Assembly (NCBI GenBank): GCA_019115685.1
Contig: DXDC01000205.1
Span: 1-11,869, forward strand
Origin: Candidatus Agrococcus pullicola
Lineage (GTDB): Bacteria > Actinomycetota > Actinomycetes > Actinomycetales > Microbacteriaceae
Direction: 5' to 3'
DNA: 11,869 nt
Of the stretch, positions 1 to 7,070 are shown piece after piece (the first letter of the stretch is position 1; every line of letters starts with the position of its first letter). Position numbers and translations under genes: made by a program. The notes under the pieces are model-generated. The model had not been told where the DNA came from and did not search any database. It saw only the letters and a list, made by a program, of their open reading frames with translations.

Positions 1-315
1 TAGCAGCGACAGCGTGCCCGGGATGCGCGCCATCACGCTCGCTCGCTGCGCGAGCTCTTGGAGCGCACAGTGCCGGCAGGGTATGTCCAGCAGCTCATGC
101 GGACGAAGCGTCCCGAGCCGCTCGTCTCCCAGATCGTGCCAGATCGCGCGCAGTGAAGGAAAGTACGTGTACAGCGCATTGGTCGCGACTCCCACTTCTT
201 TCGCCACGGAGCGGAGTGCGATGCCTTCGATCGAGTTTCGCTCGTGCAGCAGCTTGTCGGCTGCGTGCAGGATGCGCTTTCGATCGATGTCGCCCCTCGG
301 TCCGCGGCGCGTCAT
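1..315 (-). CDS. TetR/AcrR-family transcriptional repressor, 5' part only
   Basis: The minus strand reads open from an ATG at 315-313 to the window edge, giving 105 residues beginning MTRRGPRGDIDRKRIL. Residues about 14-60 form a typical TetR N-terminal DNA-binding domain: the segment with ALRSVAKEVGV followed by TNALYTYFPS is the helix-turn-helix plus the aromatic pair that opens the next helix. The ligand-binding C-terminal domain lies outside the window, so the inducer cannot be guessed. GGGG lies 6 bases before the ATG. The gene is divergent from the CPBP protease gene, and a 15-bp inverted repeat at 428-442 lies between them. TetR proteins usually repress themselves and the divergent neighbour, so control of the protease gene is the simplest inference. 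The family call is firm and the target is inferred. Confidence 0.9.
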   Translation of the reverse strand, partial: MTRRGPRGDIDRKRILHAADKLLHERNSIEGIALRSVAKEVGVATNALYTYFPSLRAIWHDLGDERLGTLRPHELLDIPCRHCALQELAQRASVMARIPGTLSLL

Positions 316-427
316 GCCTTACCCCGGGTACGCAGGGTTGGCGAGTGCCTGCGGGGGCGGCTGTTCGCTTTCTGCCTGAGCTGCTCGAAGTACTTCACGA
401 TTCCCAGCTTACGTTCACCCAAAGAGA

Positions 428-442
428 TTGTACATTGTACAA
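428..442. promoter_or_regulatory. Inverted repeat, probable TetR operator
   Basis: TTGTACA-T-TGTACAA is a perfect inverted repeat of two 7-bp arms around one base, in the gap between the divergent TetR and CPBP genes. On the minus strand it contains two overlapping TACAAT hexamers, close to a -10 box, and on the plus strand TACATT at 431-436. A repressor bound here would cover start signals for both genes. No convincing -35 box is visible for either direction. The palindrome is seen directly; its recognition by the adjacent TetR protein is inferred from the usual arrangement in that family. Confidence 0.72.
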
Positions 443-481
443 ACTGGGTGCATGAACTACGAGCGCACACTTGGAGCACCG

Positions 482-1453
482 ATGCACGTTACATCCGGAA
501 GCCCTGCCGCGACCGACCGCAGCGCCCCGGATGAACGGACGAGCGGTGCTCCTCACGGATTCCACCAGCCCCGAGTTCCCGGAAACGCAGCTGCGAGCGA
601 GCGCGCATCCGCTGCGGCATTCGAAGAAGGTGCCGGTACGGGACGCCCGGCTTCTGCACCTGAACGACCGCACCGCCGTCTGCTCGAATCCACGATCTTC
701 GTCGTGCTCGCGACGATGCTCTGTTTCGGCGCCGCGGCTCCTGCGATCTTCGGTGCGCTGCCCGAGGAGATGATCGGCGTTCTGGTACCGGCAGCGCAAT
801 TGACGCCCTTCTTGGCGGCGCTGGTCATGTTCACGGTGATCCGGCCGCGAGGGTTCGCCCGCCAGTTCGCGCTTGGCTGGGGTCGTTCGTGGCGGGCGAT
901 CGCGGTCGGCGTCGCGGTCGTCATCGCCGTTGGATTCGCGCAGCTGAGCACCGGGCTCTTGACCGGGTTCGAATTCACCGCTGTGGATGCCATTCTGCTG
1001 GCGGCCGTTGCCGTGCCCGTGTTCTGGGTGCTGCAGGGGATATTCGCCGTCGGGGAGGAACTCGGCTGGCGAGGATGGCTGATCTCCCGCTTGCGCGGCT
1101 ACGGGTTCTGGGCGATCGCGGCAGTCTCGACCGTTGCCTGGATGGTGTGGCACCTGCCCGCAATCCCGCTCATCGTCGGCGATGGAGGTTTCGAGGTCGG
1201 GCTCGCTTACCTGCTGGCTATCGGTTCCTGGGCGCCGTTCATGGTGGCACTGCGCCTCTGGTCTGGGTCCGTGTGGCCGGCGATCATCGTGCACGGGGCG
1301 CTCAACAGCGTCCGCGTGTTCCTGACGCAGTCCATTGCAGCCGGCAGCGGAGTGAACTGGTTCGTCGAGGGCATCGGTTGGGTGCTCTGGCTGGTCGCCG
1401 CGGCCCTGCTGTGGCGCTTCGCGCTGCGCCGGACTCGTACAACATCTCGGTAG
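482..1453 (+). CDS. CPBP-family intramembrane metalloprotease (CAAX protease/bacteriocin-processing type)
   Basis: Membrane protein of 323 residues with the motifs of the CPBP (Abi) family: EELGWRGWL at about residues 192-200 (paired glutamates plus arginine), WHLP at about 223-226, and HGALN at about 271-275. These supply the glutamates, histidines and asparagine that form the intramembrane metal site in this family, so catalytic competence is plausible. Several hydrophobic segments follow residue 70. Bacterial members act in peptide processing, bacteriocin immunity or protein sorting; the substrate here is unknown. The ATG at 482 is chosen because GGAG at 473-476 sits 5 bases before it. An ATG at 452 in the same frame has no clear ribosome site, and the in-frame TTG at 428 lies inside the operator. 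The first about 67 residues are hydrophilic, rich in Ala, Pro, Ser and Arg, and probably disordered, which is unusual for this family. Likely controlled by the divergent TetR gene. Confidence 0.85.
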   Translation: MHVTSGSPAATDRSAPDERTSGAPHGFHQPRVPGNAAASERASAAAFEEGAGTGRPASAPERPHRRLLESTIFVVLATMLCFGAAAPAIFGALPEEMIGVLVPAAQLTPFLAALVMFTVIRPRGFARQFALGWGRSWRAIAVGVAVVIAVGFAQLSTGLLTGFEFTAVDAILLAAVAVPVFWVLQGIFAVGEELGWRGWLISRLRGYGFWAIAAVSTVAWMVWHLPAIPLIVGDGGFEVGLAYLLAIGSWAPFMVALRLWSGSVWPAIIVHGALNSVRVFLTQSIAAGSGVNWFVEGIGWVLWLVAAALLWRFALRRTRTTSR

Positions 1454-1491
1454 TCAGGCTGCTCTCGCTGTCGAGGGCGTGATGGCAATGT

Positions 1492-1532
1492 GAGAGATGC
1501 CTGCTGAAGAGCATTCCCGGCAGGCGTTTCTC
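1492..1532. terminator. Hairpin between convergent genes, possible bidirectional terminator
   Basis: GAGAGATGCCTGC at 1492-1504 pairs with GCAGGCGTTTCTC at 1520-1532, giving a 13-bp stem with two G-U wobbles and a 15-base loop. It lies between the 3' ends of the CPBP gene (plus) and the LacI gene (minus), where a shared terminator is expected. There is no clean T-run after it on either strand, so classic intrinsic termination is not certain; many actinobacterial terminators lack one. A smaller GCCCC/GGGGC stem at 1548-1571 lies just beyond and may assist on the LacI side. Confidence 0.5.
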
Positions 1533-1599
1533 GTCTCACGCGTTCGTGCCCCGGAGTTTTGAGGCAGGGGCGAGGGGGTCTCTCTCCTCGGAAGCCGAC

Positions 1600-2583
1600 T
1601 CAGTCGCGGGTCGACGCCCTGTACTGCACTTCGATCTCGAGCGGCACGACCTCGTCGGGGGCTCGCTCCCCGCGCAGGATGCCAAGCAGGAGTTCCACGC
1701 AGCGGGCGCCGGCGGGGCGCGGGGCAAGATCGATCGCGGTCACGGGCGGGTCGACGTAGGCGAGCGCAGGGTTGTCCACCAGCGCGGCGATCTGCACGTC
1801 GTCGCCCGGCTGCTTGCCGGAATCCTGCAGGACGTCCATGACCACGAGCGCGGAACCGTCCGGTCCGCAGAGCACAGCGTCTATGCCTTCGTCGAGCGAC
1901 AGCAGCTCCCTCGCCGCCTCAGCGAGCGTGGCGGAGTCGGAGCCGAATGTTCGCTCCGCGACCAAGGGCCGCTTACCGTTCTCGCGGCACCACTGCCGAT
2001 ACGCAGTTTGCACGCGCGTGCCCCAGTTGGTGCTGCGGGGAGAAGCGAGCAACGCCGGTGTGGATGCTCCCTGCGCGACGAAGTGATCCAGCAGTTCGCG
2101 CACACCGGCTTCGTGATCGGCTGAAACGATACCCGCCTGATCGGCGCCATCCGCGGGCTCGAGCGTCACGACGGGAACATCGAGGTCCATCAGCTGCGTT
2201 GCCGCGGTGTCGTGCGCAAGCGGGTCGAGCAGGATAACCCCGTCAACGGGCGGGCGATGCCCGCCGAACAGCCGCTGCGAGGTGATGAGCGTCACGTTGG
2301 TCTGCTGCCTCGCGGCTTCCTCGAGCGCGCCGTACACGATCTGCAGGTAGTAATCGATCCGCGTCATGACCTCGGGGAGGTGGATGCCGATCGCTCCCTT
2401 CGTGGCAGTCCTGAGCGATTGCGCGGCAGCGTTCGGGCGGTATCCGAGCGCGGATGCGGCGCGTTCGACCATCAGCCTGGTGGGCTCGGATACTCGACCG
2501 TTGTTATTGAGTGCGTCCGAAGCTGTCGTCCGTGAGACTCCTGCGAGTCGAGCCACGTCGACGATCGTGATGGCCTTCTTCAT
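1600..2583 (-). CDS. LacI-family transcriptional regulator, probable repressor of the divergent transporter-hydrolase operon
   Basis: Full-length LacI/GalR protein of 327 residues. The N-terminal helix-turn-helix (about residues 5-25) reads ITIVDVARLAGVSRTTASDA, a near-textbook family start, which also fixes the ATG at 2583-2581. The hinge-helix region follows at about 48-60 with NAAAQSLRTA. Residues about 63-327 are the periplasmic-binding-protein-like effector domain, ending PLEIEVQYRAS as is usual. Family members bind small molecules, usually sugars or nucleosides, and release DNA or change affinity. Here the neighbour is a peptide-type ABC operon, so the ligand may not be a sugar. No strong ribosome site is seen; a TGTG-5-CACA repeat at 2588-2600 lies just before the start codon and could take part in self-control. 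Divergence from the operon and the two palindromes in between support local regulation. Confidence 0.93.
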   Translation of the reverse strand: MKKAITIVDVARLAGVSRTTASDALNNNGRVSEPTRLMVERAASALGYRPNAAAQSLRTATKGAIGIHLPEVMTRIDYYLQIVYGALEEAARQQTNVTLITSQRLFGGHRPPVDGVILLDPLAHDTAATQLMDLDVPVVTLEPADGADQAGIVSADHEAGVRELLDHFVAQGASTPALLASPRSTNWGTRVQTAYRQWCRENGKRPLVAERTFGSDSATLAEAARELLSLDEGIDAVLCGPDGSALVVMDVLQDSGKQPGDDVQIAALVDNPALAYVDPPVTAIDLAPRPAGARCVELLLGILRGERAPDEVVPLEIEVQYRASTRD

Positions 2584-2617
2584 GCTTTGTGTCTATCACA
2601 GTTGATGGCGAGTGTGC

Positions 2618-2629
2618 CGGATCGATCCG
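2618..2629. promoter_or_regulatory. Palindrome, candidate upstream LacI operator (copy 1)
   Basis: CGGATCGATCCG is a perfect 12-bp palindrome centred on CpG, as is usual for LacI-family operators. Its wider context, TGCCGGATCGATCCGA (2615-2630), matches 15 of 16 bases at 2728-2743. It lies 32 bases upstream of the LacI start codon and about 70 bases upstream of the operon promoter, so it could serve self-repression or loop formation. The sequence match is seen; binding is inferred. Confidence 0.55.
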
Positions 2630-2690
2630 ATTGACCAGAGCGCCAGTCTGTCACGATTAGGTAACCGGCCTGGAAAAATGCGGTAATTAC

Positions 2691-2719
2691 TTGACCTTTG
2701 TGGGTAGGTTGCCTACATT
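2691..2719 (+). promoter_or_regulatory. Sigma-70-type promoter of the transporter-hydrolase operon
   Basis: TTGACC (2691-2696; 5/6 to TTGACA) and TACATT (2714-2719; 4/6 to TATAAT) are separated by exactly 17 bases. Transcription would start near 2726, giving a leader of about 60 bases before the lipoprotein start at 2787. An inverted repeat GTAGG-TTG-CCTAC (2704-2716) overlaps the spacer and the -10 box, and an 8-bp palindrome GTAATTAC (2683-2690) abuts the -35 box. Either could be a further protein-binding site. Confidence 0.65.
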
Positions 2720-2730
2720 TGCCTGTATGC

Positions 2731-2742
2731 CGGAACGATCCG
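2731..2742. promoter_or_regulatory. Palindrome, candidate downstream LacI operator (copy 2)
   Basis: CGGAACGATCCG differs by one base from the perfect palindrome at 2618-2629, and the surrounding 16 bases match 15/16. It sits about 12 bases past the -10 box, at roughly +5 to +16 of the predicted transcript, the usual place for a repressor site that blocks transcription start. The centre-to-centre distance to copy 1 is 113 bp. Confidence 0.58.
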
Positions 2743-2786
2743 AAAAGCACCTTCGGCGAGATCAAAGAAGATACGGGAGGCACTCA

Positions 2787-4397
2787 GTGCGCAGCAAGAC
2801 AAAGGCCCTCACGGGAGTCGCGGTTGTCGCGGCGCTCGTACTCACCGCCTGTTCTGGACCGAATGACGACAGCGACGAAGCCGGGCTTGATCTGCCGGAC
2901 GGATACGCGGCGTACGACGACCCCGCGGTCGAGAGCGCGGGCGGAACGCTGAGCATGCAGCTCGACTACGACACGGCGGAAACGGGCGGGCTCGACCCGG
3001 CAACCGCGGAAATCGCGCGTTCCTGGACGATCATGGGGCTCGTATACGAGTCTCTCGTCTCCATTGGCCCGAACTTCGAGATCGAGCCGGAACTCGCGAC
3101 CTCGTGGGAGCAGCCCGACGAGACCACCTACGTCTTCGACCTCCAGCCGGACGCAACGTTCTCCAACGGCAGGGCGGTGAGTGCCGACGATGTCGTCGGT
3201 TCCTTCGAACGGCTCCTGGACATGGGTGCGCTGTGGGCGGGGCAGCTGGGGCCGATCGAGTCGATCGAGGACACATCCGACGGCGACGCGCAGCAGGTGA
3301 CGATCTCACTCGAACGCCCGTACACGCCGCTGCTGGCAGCACTCGCGAACACCCCGGCGGCCATCCTGCCCATGGAAGAGCTCGACGCTGGCGACTTCGA
3401 CCCGGCAGAGGAGATGCTGGGCTCCGGTGCTTTCGCAGTCTCCGATCACCGACAGGACGAGTATTGGGTGTTCGAGGCGAACCCCGAGTGGTGGAACGCC
3501 GACTCGTTGGGCGTGGAGGAGCTCCGCATCGAAATCTCCGGTGACGACCAGACTCGACTTGCAGGGCTGCGCGACGGATCGTCGCAGTTCGCGAACTTCT
3601 CGAACCCGGACGCGTTGTCGTTGCTGGAATCGGCGCAGGGCGTGACCGCGGCCAGTCAAACGCAGAGCGACTTCTTCTACCTCATGTTCAATGCTCTCGG
3701 CGATTCTGACATGGCAGAGCAGGAGACCCGTCAGCTCGTGAACGCTGCGATCGACCGCGAACAGCTGGTCGATGTCGCGCTTGCCGGTGCCGCTGTCCCG
3801 ACCGGCGTGACTCCCGCGAATCTGCCCGATGCCTGCTCGGCAGAAACGCTGCAGTCGGCGAACACCGAGGTCGAAGCGGGTGCGCTCGAAGGACTCTCGT
3901 TATCGCTGCTGGTCTACAACAGCGACCCGTCGCTCGTGGCGATCGGTCAGGTCGTGCAGCAGCAGCTCGAGGCCGCGGGTGCCACCGTGGAGCTCGAAAG
4001 CCTTGACTACGGCAGCTATGCCGACCGCGTCTACACGGCGCAGCCCGGGCAGTTCGACCTCGCGCTCGGGTGGTTCGCCGGTTACGCGGATCCGTCGATG
4101 GTGACGTCGTGGTGGGACCCCGATACGGCCATTTTCAACGCCGGGTTCATGGAGTCGCACGACGACCTCACAGCCGCGATCGAGGAGGCAAAGGGTCTCG
4201 AGTCCGGCGACGAACGCGCAGAAGCGCTGCAGACGGTCTGCGAACTCGTCGACGACTACTCGGAGATGGTGCCGCTCGCAACCCGGCCACAGGTGGTCGG
4301 TTACCGATCCGACAGCCTCGGCATCACGCTGCTGACGGATGAGGGCTACGGCGACTTCCTGCGCGGCATCGTCGACTTCAGGACGCTCGAGTCCTGA
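2787..4397 (+). CDS. Peptide/nickel-type ABC transporter substrate-binding lipoprotein (SBP family 5)
   Basis: Extracytoplasmic binding protein of 536 residues that would deliver substrate to the permeases encoded next. The start is GTG 2787, because GGGAGG at 2775-2780 lies 6 bases before it and the product then begins with a proper lipoprotein signal: MRSKTK, a hydrophobic stretch, then LTAC with the lipidated cysteine at about residue 22. A short acidic linker follows. The mature part shows family-5 features: GLDPATAE near the start, YESLVSI, PELATSWEQ, then TYVFDLQPDATFSNGRAVSADDVVGSFERLL, and GSGAFAV in the middle. The family takes oligopeptides, dipeptides, nickel chelates and some glycosides or opines, so substrate cannot be set from sequence alone. 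First gene of the operon; its TGA shares one base with the ATG of the permease. Confidence 0.93.
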   Translation: MRSKTKALTGVAVVAALVLTACSGPNDDSDEAGLDLPDGYAAYDDPAVESAGGTLSMQLDYDTAETGGLDPATAEIARSWTIMGLVYESLVSIGPNFEIEPELATSWEQPDETTYVFDLQPDATFSNGRAVSADDVVGSFERLLDMGALWAGQLGPIESIEDTSDGDAQQVTISLERPYTPLLAALANTPAAILPMEELDAGDFDPAEEMLGSGAFAVSDHRQDEYWVFEANPEWWNADSLGVEELRIEISGDDQTRLAGLRDGSSQFANFSNPDALSLLESAQGVTAASQTQSDFFYLMFNALGDSDMAEQETRQLVNAAIDREQLVDVALAGAAVPTGVTPANLPDACSAETLQSANTEVEAGALEGLSLSLLVYNSDPSLVAIGQVVQQQLEAAGATVELESLDYGSYADRVYTAQPGQFDLALGWFAGYADPSMVTSWWDPDTAIFNAGFMESHDDLTAAIEEAKGLESGDERAEALQTVCELVDDYSEMVPLATRPQVVGYRSDSLGITLLTDEGYGDFLRGIVDFRTLES

Positions 4398-5362
4398 TGC
4401 AGGCACTGCTGTGGGCGGGGAGGCGGGTTCTGACAGGGCTCGTCACCCTGCTCGGCATCGCAATCCTGGTGTTCATGGCGGCCAGGATCGTGCCGGGCCA
4501 GACCGCGGACGTGCTGCTCGGACCGCTTGCGACCCCTGAGCAGCGCGAGACGCTGACGGAGGAGCTCGGTCTGAACGAGGGGCTGCTCACGCAGTTCTCG
4601 ATTTGGATGGGCAACGTGCTGCAGGGCGACTTCGGCGACTCGATCGTCTCCCGGCAGCCGGTGCTGGAGGAACTGGCGCTGCGGTTGCCGGTGACGGCGA
4701 CGATCGCGCTGCTGGCGCTGTTGATGGCGCTGCTGGTCGGCATCCCCGTCGGTACGGTGCAGGCGCTGCGAGCAAGCCGGAGGGGCGGTGCGGTCGCATC
4801 CCGCATTGCGAGTGGCTTGGGCATCAGCGTCCCCGACTTCGTCCTCGGTGCACTCGTCGTGCTGGTTTTTTCGACGCTCCCTCTGGGCATCACGATCGGC
4901 AATTTCACGTCGGTCACCGACACGTTCTGGCGCGGCGTCGCCTCTTCTCTCCTGCCCGCGGCCGTGCTCGCGGTCTTCTGCGCCGCAGCCACAGCCAGGA
5001 CCACGCGCGACGCGGTCCTCGGTGTGCTCGTCGAGCCGTACATCCAGGCAGCCGTCGCCCGCGGTGAACGGCCCGCGACGATCGTGCGGCGGCACGTGCT
5101 GCGCAACAGCTCGATCCCCATCCTCACGCTGACGGCGACGCTGCTGGCGTACCTGCTCGGAGGAGCCGTCATTATCGAGGGACTCTTCAACGTGCCCGGT
5201 ATCGGCTCGTACTTCATTCTTGCCATGGACCGGCGAGACTACGCAGTCATCCAGGCCGGCGTGATGCTGGCGGCCGTCGTCTTCGTGCTGATGAGCCTGC
5301 TGGTCGAACTGACCTCCAGCCTCATCGACCCCCGGGTATCGACGATCGGAAAGGCATCATGA
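4397..5362 (+). CDS. ABC transporter permease, DppB/OppB type
   Basis: Inner-membrane permease of 321 residues, normal length for the DppB type. It has an N-terminal membrane helix (about 9-31), the conserved extracytoplasmic segment with GDFGDS at 77-82, further hydrophobic helices, and the cytoplasmic coupling loop starting EPYIQAAVARG at about 213, which contacts the ATPase. It ends with the DPRV motif near 311-314 typical of this subfamily. It should form a heterodimer with the next permease. The start ATG shares one base with the stop of the binding-protein gene and has only a weak, distant ribosome site, suggesting translational coupling. Confidence 0.93.
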   Translation: MQALLWAGRRVLTGLVTLLGIAILVFMAARIVPGQTADVLLGPLATPEQRETLTEELGLNEGLLTQFSIWMGNVLQGDFGDSIVSRQPVLEELALRLPVTATIALLALLMALLVGIPVGTVQALRASRRGGAVASRIASGLGISVPDFVLGALVVLVFSTLPLGITIGNFTSVTDTFWRGVASSLLPAAVLAVFCAAATARTTRDAVLGVLVEPYIQAAVARGERPATIVRRHVLRNSSIPILTLTATLLAYLLGGAVIIEGLFNVPGIGSYFILAMDRRDYAVIQAGVMLAAVVFVLMSLLVELTSSLIDPRVSTIGKAS

Positions 5363-6231
5363 CCGGCACGGCCGCGAGCCGGGCGACTGCCGCCGGCGGG
5401 CTCCGCAAGCTGCGCACGAGCGACCCGGTGTTCTTCACAGCGCTCGGACTGCTGACGCTGCTCATCCTCGCGAGCGTCGCGGGTCGACTGATCCCCGGCC
5501 TCAACGACGGCGCGAGCAGCGTCGGAGGCCGCTTCGAGGCTCCCAGCCTCGCGCACCCGCTCGGCACCGACGGTCTGGGGCGCTCGCTGCTGGCCCGCCT
5601 CCTCGAGGGCATCGGCACGACCTTCCTGCTCTCGCTCGCAGCCGTCGTCTGCACGGCGATCATCGCCACTGCACTCGGCATCATCGCCGCGTACGCGGGC
5701 GGATGGGCACGTGAGATCGTCATGCGGATCGGCGACATCCTCTACGCTTTCCCCGCGATCCTGCTCGCGTTGCTCATCGCCGCGTCGCTCGGGCCAGGAG
5801 GAACAGCGGCACTCGCGAGCATCGTGCTGGTGACCGTGCCGCTCATGACAAGGATGGTCGGAGCAGCAGCCGCACAGGTGGTGCAGCGCGACTTCGTCAC
5901 CAACGCACGCATATCCGGTGTCGCGGCGCCGCTCATCATGGTGCGGCATGTGCTCGTGAACGTTGCGGGAACCGTGATCGTGCAGGCGACCTATGCGCTG
6001 AGCGTCGCGATCCTGGTCGAGGGCGGGCTGTCCTTCCTCGGCTACGGTGTGCAGCTGCCGGCATCCTCGCTCGGACTGCTCGCCAGTGAAGGGAACGTGT
6101 ACATGCTGACGGCGCCCTGGATCCTGATCGCGTCCGGCGGCACCATGGTGATCGCGATCCTCGCCGTAAATCTCCTCGGCGACTGCTTGCGCGATCGACT
6201 CGAGCCTCGGAAGGCGGTGGACCTCACGTGA
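5359..6231 (+). CDS. ABC transporter permease, DppC/OppC type
   Basis: Second permease, 290 residues. A helix at about 22-44 is followed by the DppC hallmark HPLGTDGLGRS at 66-76, then five further hydrophobic segments, the coupling loop DFVTNARISG at about 178-187, and EGGLSFLGYGVQLP near 231. The C-terminus NLLGDCLRDRLEPR matches the usual NLLGD-LRD-LDPR ending, with Glu in place of Asp. It overlaps the upstream permease by 4 bases (ATGA) and has GGAAAGG 4 bases before the start. It pairs with the DppB-like protein to make the membrane pore. Confidence 0.93.
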   Translation: MTGTAASRATAAGGLRKLRTSDPVFFTALGLLTLLILASVAGRLIPGLNDGASSVGGRFEAPSLAHPLGTDGLGRSLLARLLEGIGTTFLLSLAAVVCTAIIATALGIIAAYAGGWAREIVMRIGDILYAFPAILLALLIAASLGPGGTAALASIVLVTVPLMTRMVGAAAAQVVQRDFVTNARISGVAAPLIMVRHVLVNVAGTVIVQATYALSVAILVEGGLSFLGYGVQLPASSLGLLASEGNVYMLTAPWILIASGGTMVIAILAVNLLGDCLRDRLEPRKAVDLT

Positions 6232-7070
6232 GCCTGATAGAAGTCGACGATCTGGTCGTCGAGTACGCAACGCGCGATCGCACGGTTCGCGCGCTCGACG
6301 GTGTTTCGCTACGCGTCGAGGCGGGAGAGCGACTCGCTCTCGTCGGTGAATCGGGCAGCGGGAAATCAACCCTCGGAGTATCGCTCGGGGCGCTGCTGCC
6401 GGCGCCGGCTCGCATCGCCGAGGGCAGTGTTACCGTGAACGGATATGCGTTGGGGGAACTCGACCGGGACGGGTTGCGCACGCTGCGCAGGGAAACCCTC
6501 GGGTTCATCCCGCAGGATCCGATCGCGACGCTCGACCCGACCAAGCGCATCGGTAAGCAGCTAGCGATGGTCGTCGGTGATCTCGGCGGTGACACGTCCA
6601 GGGCGGCGCTCGCGAACCTGCTGGAAGATGTCCGAATCAACGACCCTGCAGCCGTGCTGCGCAGATTCCCGCACCAACTCTCCGGGGGAATGGCGCAGCG
6701 GGTAGCGGTCGCCATCGCGATGGTGCGGAAGCCCCGTGTACTCGTCGCCGATGAGCCGACCGCAGCGCTCGATGCGAACGTGCGACGGGATGTGCTGCGA
6801 CTGATCTTCGACATCGCCGCCGAAACGGGCGCAACCGTGATCTGGCTGAGTCACGACCTGGACGCCGTCGCCAAGTGGTGTGAACGGGTGGCCGTCATGT
6901 ATCGCGGCAAAGTCGTCGAGGACGGCCCCGTGGGCATCGTCTTGCAGGAGCCGGAGCACCCGTACACGAAGTCGCTGCTGGACTCGATGCCCTCTCGCCT
7001 GCAGCACGGTGTCGAAGTACGCACCTACACCGAGATGCTGCGCATGCAGGGCGAGGAGGGAACGGTATGA
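6228..7070 (+). CDS. ABC transporter ATPase, DppD/OppD type, short form
   Basis: Cytoplasmic ATPase of 280 residues that powers the importer. Motifs in order: Walker A GESGSGKST at 40-48, Q-loop PQDP with Gln96, signature LSGGMAQR at 151-158, Walker B VLVADEP ending near 177, and the switch histidine in SHD at 209. All residues needed for ATP hydrolysis are present. The C-terminal PEHPYTKSLL marks the start of the oligopeptide-transporter extension, but the protein is shorter than typical DppD/OppD (around 320-335) and lacks the cysteine-containing tail. Start is GTG 6228, overlapping the permease stop by 4 bases. It likely forms a heterodimer with the next ATPase. Confidence 0.93.
   Translation: MSLIEVDDLVVEYATRDRTVRALDGVSLRVEAGERLALVGESGSGKSTLGVSLGALLPAPARIAEGSVTVNGYALGELDRDGLRTLRRETLGFIPQDPIATLDPTKRIGKQLAMVVGDLGGDTSRAALANLLEDVRINDPAAVLRRFPHQLSGGMAQRVAVAIAMVRKPRVLVADEPTAALDANVRRDVLRLIFDIAAETGATVIWLSHDLDAVAKWCERVAVMYRGKVVEDGPVGIVLQEPEHPYTKSLLDSMPSRLQHGVEVRTYTEMLRMQGEEGTV

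Noticed and set aside
395..1294. Long minus-strand open frame of 299 codons opposite the CPBP gene
   Set aside because: The product is Arg-, Gly- and Glu-rich with no recognisable domain, overlaps both the operator and a well-supported membrane protease gene, and is a typical high-GC antisense frame.
2683..2690. GTAATTAC perfect 8-bp palindrome next to the -35 box
   Set aside because: Too short to call on its own, and no second copy was noticed; noted only within the promoter entry.
2691..2786. TTG start at 2691 extending the first binding protein by 32 residues
   Set aside because: The TTG is part of the -35 box TTGACC, the extension would bury the lipoprotein signal, and GTG 2787 has an excellent ribosome site.
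5239..6369. Minus-strand open frame of 376 codons opposite the DppC-like permease
   Set aside because: Composition is dominated by Arg, Asp, His and Glu without domain features, and it runs across the permease-ATPase junction of a clear operon.
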